Shown: one piece after another, positions 18,913-24,901 of the stretch
Numbering within the stretch: position 1 is the first letter of the stretch
How the letters are laid out: each line of letters opens with the position of its first letter
Source: Calycina herbarum
Lineage: Eukaryota; Ascomycota; Leotiomycetes; Helotiales; Pezizellaceae
Length of the DNA: 24,901 bases
NCBI GenBank assembly: GCA_001414485.1
Contig: LLEY01000329.1
Location: forward strand, 1-24,901
Direction of reading: 5' to 3'
Translations under genes and position numbers: made by a program
Notes under the pieces: model-generated
Seen by the model: the letters and a program-made list of their open reading frames with translations, nothing else
Told to the model about the DNA's origin: nothing
Databases searched by the model: none

Positions 18913-19038
18913 GGATTGGATTGTCTGCTCACAATTCTTTATTCACCATTCTCATCATCACCAGTCTCCAATCTTCAGTCGTTACAATACTATTATCCAC
19001 ACTTCTTTATCACACCTTATAAACACCAATCCCTTAAA

Positions 19039-19666
19039 ATGCGGTTCACTCACGTTTCTCTCACCGCTATCCTGGCTTTCGCACCAGCGTAAGCATCATC
19101 ACTCCAATAAAACTGTCTTCTATTGACTAACACATGCACGCAGCGCACTCGCCGCCGTTGCTGCAGTTCCAGTTCCAGCAAACTACCTTGTTGAGAAGCG
19201 AGATTTACACAATCAGCTCTACTGCGTCACCGACACACCTGCTCAAAACCTAGCTATTGGTCCAGAGACCGAGGAGGTAATTCTCAATTCCCCTCTCTTC
19301 GAGAAAACAATTACTGATCAACTCTTCAGAACAAAGATGCGACCGACAAGGCCTGCTCAGCATACAGAAACCGCAATACCGGAACCAAGCAATGGGATAC
19401 ATGCCTAGATTGTACTATGTCTGTTCTCTCTGGGAGCTTGATCCACGTTTGCAACTCTGCCGTAAAGCATCTCGTATGCAATATTTCTCTTTGTCCCCCC
19501 CCCTTTTTTTTGACTCCTATTCTTAGTGGTCGGGAGAAAGTTTTATCCTTACTCACTGCCCCCGGCTCCTGAGTCAACGAGAAAAACATATGCTAATTTG
19601 TTACAGGGAGGTGATGAGTTTACATACTACTGTAAGCAAGCTGGCGCCAGCCGTGGAGCTTCATAG
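19039..19666 (+). CDS. Small secreted Cys-rich protein B (128 residues), paralogue of A
   Basis: Four exons, 19039-19088, 19144-19276, 19330-19473 and 19607-19666. Donors are GTAAGC, GTAATT and GTATGC; branches GACTAAC and GCTAAT are seen in introns 1 and 3; all acceptors are CAG. Residues 1-20 (MRFTHVSLTAILAFAPAALA) form a signal peptide. VEKR-DLH at 33-39 is a Kex2-type site, so the mature protein would start at Asp37. Six cysteines at 44, 70, 86, 89, 102 and 118 could form three disulphides. The C-terminal half (NTGTKQWDTCLDCT, HLGGDEFTYYCKQAG) matches protein A closely, which strongly supports the exon joins. Intron 3 falls exactly between HL and GGDEF and has no counterpart in A; it contains a C-run followed by a T-run. 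The gene lies about 200 bp from AT-rich transposon relics. Function unknown; effector-like. Confidence 0.87.
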
Positions 19667-20769
19667 ATTCTCTTCTCTTCTTATAGATAATTGGGGGTGG
19701 TTTGGAGTGGTTTTCTTTCTTGAAGCCGACACGATCATTGGATCACTTCATTTTCTCTCTCACCTATGGATTTGTAAATAAACTTCATCATTTTATTATA
19801 TATTGTTGATTTATCATTTGCTTTCTACTATGCTTATATTATTGTGATATTTCTCTCTTATATTTTCAGACAGTCTAGTTCCCAGACGCGCGTACTTGTA
19901 AGTAGGCTTTTGTTATCATTCAACAGAGGTAAAAAAGACACTGAATTCTATTACCTAAGTTTAAGAAGCATACTCTCTACAGCTCTCACTACTTCTCACT
20001 CTCTAACACTCATAGCCTCATACTCTCTTCTTACCGCAACTCTCTTAATCCACCGTATCTACAGATTAAAAAAACACAATTCTAGCACTCTACTAAGTCC
20101 CAGGTATATCTATGTCTCAATCGTTATCTCCAGTCAACTTTACAGTCTTGTCGAGACTTGACAACTCGACGACGACGATATAGACACTCTTCACGGCTGG
20201 AATTTCGACCTAGCCAATTAGAAGCCTCGGATTTGTCACCTACGTCATCGCTGTCGCTGTCGCTGTTCTATCTCTATTCCACGGGTTAGTTATAATAACC
20301 TCTACTTTCTCAACGACAAAGATATATTTTATTATAACGGCCCTCTATAAATATACTAAAAGAAGTACTTGTAGAATAGTACCTGTATTCAAGGAAAACT
20401 AAACTAAAGAGAGAAGAGGAGAGTTAATACGCTCTGTCTCTATTTATCTACACTAAGCGAGACCTCGGCAGAACCTCGGTAGTACTGGTCACGTGGTCGC
20501 ACGTGATCTGGTCGTATGTGACTAGGACTGTTATATTTATAGTCGGACTTTTGACTAAATAATTTAGATAGCTAATTAAGAGTCTTAGATTCGTTAGTAG
20601 TTCTATTATATTTATTATAGTATAACGTTATCTATAAGCGAGTGTAATATATAAGTAAATATAACACGGAATTATATAAGACGCGTTACTCTAACTAAAA
20701 CTCGAATACTACTATAACCAACGATATAAAACAAAAGCGACGAAAGAAAAATTCTCCTAGCTAGTTAGT
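19667..20769. mobile_element. AT-rich repeat relic, possibly an LTR element remnant
   Basis: The first 150-200 bp are the 3' flank of secreted protein B, with AATAAA near 19777. From about 19870 the sequence becomes TA-rich and stop-laden, like the other relics. A less mutated patch at 20280-20560 contains a TATAAATATA-like box, a polypyrimidine/GAGA segment and three spaced variants of GGTCACGTGG / CGCACGTGATC / CGTATGTGAC, which has the look of a decayed LTR. I cannot identify the family or define the ends. The 105-codon frame at 19844-20161 has no motif. Confidence 0.35.
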
Positions 20770-21301
20770 ATAATAATATATTAGTATCTAGTATACTTAG
20801 ACATAAGTGCTTAAGTGTATATAGACCTAAAAGTTAAGCTTAGTCAGAATATCACGTGACCTCGTGGTTCTGATGTGTCTAGAGCACTCTAGAGCAACGC
20901 GTTAAGTTTTGTATATTAATTACATATACTTCCGCATGCGTATTCCGTTTACGGAAGTGGCGTTTTGTGGCGTATACCGCATGCGTATTCCGCATACGTA
21001 TATACAAAGAGTCCTTTGTACACCGCATGCGTATTCCGCATACGTATATACAAAGAGTCCTTTGTACACCGCATACGTATTCCGAATACGTATATACAAA
21101 GAGGCCTTTATACACTGTATACGTATTCCGTATACGTATATACAAAAGAGTCCTTTGTACACATGTGTATATAACTAGGTCCTAGGACGTCTACCTAGGA
21201 CATACACACACACACACATATACACATACACATATATATATATATTTATACCCTTGACTTCTGCCTTCTGCCTTCTGTCCTCTTATATGACCATTTTAAC
21301 A
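20770..21301 (+). repeat. Single-arm copy of the foldback-like repeat
   Basis: It matches the right arm of the 825-1891 element from TATAATAATATATTAG to CCATTTTAACA, including the TCTAGAGCACTCTAGA block, CTTCCGCATGCG...CGGAAG, the 46-bp tandem units, the CTAGGTCCTAGGACG segment, a shortened CA/TA tract and the CCTTGACTTCTGCC end. No inverted partner arm is seen to its left. The base of the arm follows AT-rich relic DNA, and the outer end at 21301 is followed immediately by a Fot1-type transposase relic. Confidence 0.75.
20976..21160 (+). repeat. 46-bp hairpin minisatellite, four units
   Basis: Units at 20976-21021, 21022-21067, 21068-21113 and 21114-21160 (the last 47 bp). The first two are identical and the others differ by a few transitions. 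Each unit holds a CGTATTCCGxATACG near-palindrome and an ACAAAGAGTCCTTTGT stem with a 4-nt loop. Unit number differs between arms in this window: about 3 at 1554-1684, 4 here, and at least 5 at the right edge. Confidence 0.9.
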
Positions 21302-21800
21302 GTAATCCTACTATTTATTATCTTTATAAGTAAGATGCTTATATCTTCTTAGTATAAGAACATAGATATACTACGCGACTAGGTTATTAATTTTATTACT
21401 AAATTACAGCTTTAGACTAAGGCAGTTCAAGGATTAATTCGTTATTATATACAAAGCCCTCCTAGCCTAATTGTTCAAGTAGTAAACCAGCTAATTAAAG
21501 GCTGTTAAATAGCTATACATAGTACAACGATCCTTATAGCTAAGAATTAGAGATTACGAGCTGTAAACGAGAAAGTATAGAAGAAGAGACAAAAGAAGAA
21601 GTCGTACATAGGTAAGAGAGAGGCTTGAAGTGCTACAGAGGTTTAGAAGGCTTAAACCTAGTTAAGAACTAAGGTAGAAGTGAGAATCTAAGTAGTTTAG
21701 TAACCTAAGATTAGTATATCGAATCGTACGCTACGGATATATAGTATATATAGATTATTAGAATACACTGCTTATATATACCTAGAGCGCTAATAAATCA
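21302..21800 (+). mobile_element. RIP-degraded Fot1/pogo (DDE) transposase C-terminus
   Basis: One plus-strand frame, broken by stops, reads SPPSLIVQVVNQLIKGC, then RLRAVNEKV-KKRQKKKSYIGKREA-SATEV and ends TAYIYLER. This is the characteristic tail of Fot1/Pot2-type transposases: a helical region, a basic (KKRQKKK) stretch, then a small zinc-knuckle-like motif. In the last motif the positions usually Cys/His/Cys read Tyr (IYSIY...LEYTAYIY), which is what C:G to T:A mutation of TGC/TGT/CAC codons gives. The catalytic domain is missing, presumably cut off by the repeat arm that ends at 21301. This is a dead relic. Confidence 0.6.
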
Positions 21801-23997
21801 ATTAAACTAATTAAGAAGTTAATATTTAATATAGTTGATTTTTAATAAAATAATAAGTGCTATTTTAGTAGAGGTAGACCGCGTACTTGTCTAGACCGCT
21901 TAGTTATTAAGTACGTTAGCTTATTCTAGTATTAAGTAATTTATATTTAAAAACAAGTTATTTAGAAAAGTAGCTAGCTTGCTTATATAGCTAGCTCGCT
22001 TATAAAACACGTTATATTAATATCTTATTTCTATTCTAGGTTTCTTTCTACTTAAAGTATCTATAGTCTTTCTTTCTTCTAAGTATTCTAGATCTTATTT
22101 CTATAAGAGTTAACCTCTTCTAGTGTTATAATCTTATATACTATTAGTATTAAGTTACTGTTTTCGTTATACTTTAATATTACTATATTAATATATTTCT
22201 TATTCTCCTTATAGCCTAGTTTCTAGCTTAGATAGAGTATTAGCTTAAGTATTATTTATACTACTAATATATTAAATAATTATCTTAAACTCTACTAAGG
22301 TTTTAGACTACCTAGCTAGGTGTCTAGTAATAAGTTCCTTAGTTATAGTAAATGTTTTTAGGTTTAGGTAATTAGTAAGTACTATTACTAGATACGTCGT
22401 ACCTTAGAGGTAAATTCTCTATTCTTTAAGAGCTAGAATAATAGCTATTAATTCTTTATTATAAATGCTATAGTTCTATTATACTATATTAAAGGTTTTT
22501 AAGAAATATACTATAGGTATAAGCTTTCCTGTTTTATTTAGCTATAGATATATAGCGCCTACTACTATATCTAAGGCGTCTGTCTTAATTATACTTAGTT
22601 TCTCGTAGTTAAAATTATATAGAATTAGTTCTACTATAAACCGTCCTTTGATTTCCTAAAAGGCAGCCTTAGCTTCCTTATCTTAGATAAAAGCTATAGC
22701 TTTTCTAGTTAGTATTAATATTAGTTTTATAATCTTTATATAATCCTTAATAAATAGGTAATAAAAGTTAGTAAATCTAAGAAAGGATTATACGTCTTTG
22801 ATATTTCTTAGTATTTCCTATTTAACAACTATATAGATCTTTTCTAGATCTATTTCTATTTTTCTTAGGCTAAACACCTGTCTAAGGAAGAGTATATAAG
22901 TGACTCTGAATTCGTATTTTAAAAGTTTTAGACGAGAGTCTACTTTTGTAAGTTATTATAGTACTTCTTTAATATATCTTTTATATTCTTCCTCTATTTC
23001 TAAGAAGATTAATATATTATCTAGGTAATATATTATAGTTACTTTTAGAAGATCTTCTAGAATATTATTATTCTATCTCTAATAAGTAGCTAGTATATTA
23101 GTTAAACTAAACGATATTACTATATACTTATAGAGTTCTAATAGTAAGATAAACACGGTCTTCTATTTATAACCGGCTTTGATTCTAATTAAGCTATAGG
23201 CGTTCTATTAATCGAGTTTTATAATTTTTTTTACTTAGCCTAACTTGTTCTATAAGTATTAGCTTATTAGTAGCGGATAAGCGTTCTTAATCGTTATATT
23301 ATTTACTTCTTTATAATCAATATATACTTGTCTATTTAGGTTATCTTTCTTCTTAATAATAAGTATATTTAAGAAGATAGGTGATTCCGATTTTCGAATA
23401 TAGCCTTTCTTTATTCCTTATTAGACGTATTCTTCTAATAGAGCTAGGTTGTCCCGACTATGTAGTTGAAGCTTTTGCTTTCTAAGGTTATAATCCTTCT
23501 TTAATTTAATCTTATGATTCTATAGTTGATGTTTAGAAAGAGTACGTATATCTTCTAGGTTATTAAACAACTTTGTAAATTCTCTATACTATATAGGTAT
23601 TTTATTATTAGCTTTCTTACTAACTTATAAAAGACCCTAAGCTAGGTGTTTTAGCGCGTTAGAAGAGGTAGCGCTAACCTTGTTCTAGCCTTATAGTTAA
23701 AAATACGAACCTACGTATTTATACTAACTAAAGGTTACTGTTTAAGCCTTTTAATTAATATCTAGATTATGTTCTTGAATCTATAGTATACTGAGTATTA
23801 CTTCCTTGCTTCTTATCTTAATAATATTAAATTATATATCTAAATAGTATCCTTTGATATTGACTTTTGTTAGAATAGTTTACTAATTAATAATTTTATT
23901 CTAGTATATAACGTCTGTTCTGTCGACTACTCTTAGGTAGTATAGCTTTATACTATTAACTAGGACGTTTAGCTTCTTTAGAGCTGTTGAGGAAAGG
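21801..23997 (-). mobile_element. RIP-degraded Gypsy pol: protease, reverse transcriptase, RNase H
   Basis: On the minus strand, reading from 23990 down, one broken frame shows a protease-end segment (ILSIL-IQEHNLDIN-KA, about 23720-23830), then YREFTKLFNNLEDIRTLSKHQL at about 23500-23590. The reverse transcriptase follows (KKGYIRKSESP, IDYKEVNNITIKNAYPL, YYLDNILIFLE), with its YLDD motif mutated to YLDN at about 23007-23035. Next are the connection (TNFYYLFIKDY, about 22740-22790) and RNase H (IKTDALDIVVGAIY, NKELIAIILALKE, NTLSKLETRL, about 22190-22600). Stops replace many Trp positions, so this is a RIP-killed Ty3/Gypsy element. Below about 22150 I can no longer follow the frame. The upstream end is cut at 23998 by the next foldback-like element. 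Confidence 0.75.
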
Positions 23998-24049
23998 TGT
24001 AAAAATAGTCACGTAAGAGGGACAAAAGATAGAAGACAAGGATATATAT

Positions 24050-24084
<35 letters not shown>

Positions 24085-24485
24085 GTGCATATGTATAATA
24101 ATATATAAATAAATAGTATAAATATAAGAGATTAAGTATAATTAATATCTAAAGAAAATACTTTATTATAAATAATTTATATATTAGTATCTAGTACACT
24201 TAGACATACGTGCTTAAGTGTATATAGACCCAAAAGTTAAGCTTAGTCAGAATATCACGTGACCTCGTGGTTCTAATGTGTCTAGAGCACTCTAGAGCAA
24301 CGCGTTAAGTTTTGTATATTAATTACATATACTTCCGTATACGTATTCCGTTTACGGAAGTGGCGTTTTGTGGCGTATACCGCATACGTATATATAAAGA
24401 GTCCTTTGTACACCGCATACGTATTCCAAATACGTGTATATAAAGAGGCCTTTGTACACTATATACGTATTCCGTATACGTATAT
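23998..24485. repeat. Rearranged foldback-like element
   Basis: It opens with TGTAAAAATAGTCACG, the outer end seen at 825, followed by the AAGAGGGACAAAAGATAG stretch and a TA-dinucleotide run at about 24050-24080. It then jumps to the central AT-rich segment (AAATAATTTATATATTAG, inverted relative to about 1108-1180) and a forward arm from about 24178 with the TCTAGA, CTTCCG...CGGAAG and 46-bp modules. The forward arm stops inside the third 46-bp unit near 24490, where another arm begins. It lacks most of the left arm and the outer right end. Confidence 0.65.
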
Positions 24486-24901
24486 ATAATAATATATTAG
24501 TATCTAGTATACTTAGACATAAGTGCTTAAGTGTATATAGACCTAAAAGTTAAGCTTAGTCAGAATACCACGTAACCTCGCGGTTCTGATATGTCTAGAG
24601 CACTCTAGAGCAACGCGTTAAGTTTTGTATATTAATTACATATACTTCCGCATGCGTATTCCGTTTACGGAAGTGGCGTTTTGTGGCGTATGCCGTATAC
24701 GTATATATAAAGAGTCCTTTGTACACCGTATGCGTATTCCGCATACGTATATACAAAGAGTCCTTTGTACACCGCATGCGTATTCCGCATACGTATATAC
24801 AAAGAGTCCTTTGTACACCGTATACGTATTCCGAATGCGTATATACAAAGAGTCCTTTGTACACCGCATCCGTATTCCGTATACGTATATACAAAGAGTC
24901 C
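24486..24901 (+). repeat. Foldback-like arm with at least five 46-bp units, cut by the window end
   Basis: A forward arm starts at TATAATAATATATTAG within the preceding copy and runs through TCTAGAGCACTCTAGA (about 24593-24608), CTTCCGCATGCG...CGGAAG, and tandem units from about 24690 to the window end. At least five units are present, the first shortened. The outer end lies beyond the window. The long minus-strand open frame across it is a product of the repeat and not a gene. Confidence 0.8.

Noticed and set aside
20879..21185. Long overlapping open frames on both strands encoding repeats such as MYIRIRNTYAVYKGLF; also at 1462-1698 and 24595-24894
   Set aside because: They follow the 46-bp repeat units and appear in several frames and strands at once, so they are a by-product of the minisatellite.
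24690..24901. Regularly spaced repeats resembling a CRISPR array
   Set aside because: Units are contiguous with no unique spacers, lie in transposon arms and are in a eukaryotic genome.

Overview
The window looks like nuclear DNA of a filamentous ascomycete (Pezizomycotina, possibly a leotiomycete; the class is a guess). Three things point there: short introns of about 50-130 nt with CTAAC/CTGAT-like branch sites and TAG/CAG acceptors, fungal protein families, and AT-rich transposon relics in which tryptophan codons have become stops and cysteine codons have become tyrosine. That is the pattern left by repeat-induced point mutation (RIP).

Layout. Positions 1-1900 hold repeats: part of a long repeat arm, a decayed Gypsy integrase/chromodomain on the minus strand, then a large inverted-repeat (foldback-like) element at 825-1891. 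Positions 2364-19666 hold the genes. In order these are a four-exon asaB/CmcJ-type oxygenase (+), a fragment of a larger conserved protein (-), a two-exon unknown protein (-), a 1151-residue acidic disordered protein with a conserved-looking C-terminus (+), an L-serine/threonine dehydratase (+), a DJ-1/Hsp31-type glyoxalase or chaperone (-), and two related small secreted cysteine-rich proteins facing away from each other (16461-16916 minus, 19039-19666 plus). Positions 19870-24901 are repeats again: an AT-rich relic, a foldback-like arm, a decayed Fot1/pogo transposase C-terminus (+), a decayed Gypsy protease-RT-RNase H (-), and more arms running off the window end.

How the parts relate. The genes are mostly unrelated single-copy functions and form no evident biosynthetic cluster. 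The serine dehydratase (amino-acid catabolism) and the DJ-1 gene (detoxification or proteostasis) converge tail to tail. The two secreted paralogues share a Kex2-type KR-DLH junction and a C-terminal block around NTGT-W-DTC-DCT and HLGGDEF-YYCK. They resemble a young duplicated secreted-protein (effector-like) family beside transposon relics.

The most notable items are this secreted pair, a five-copy ATTACCCTATAACT array in the serine dehydratase promoter, and the foldback-like elements carrying a 46-bp hairpin minisatellite. All exon joins were worked out by eye from frame, splice signals and recalled family motifs; none was checked by alignment or transcript data.
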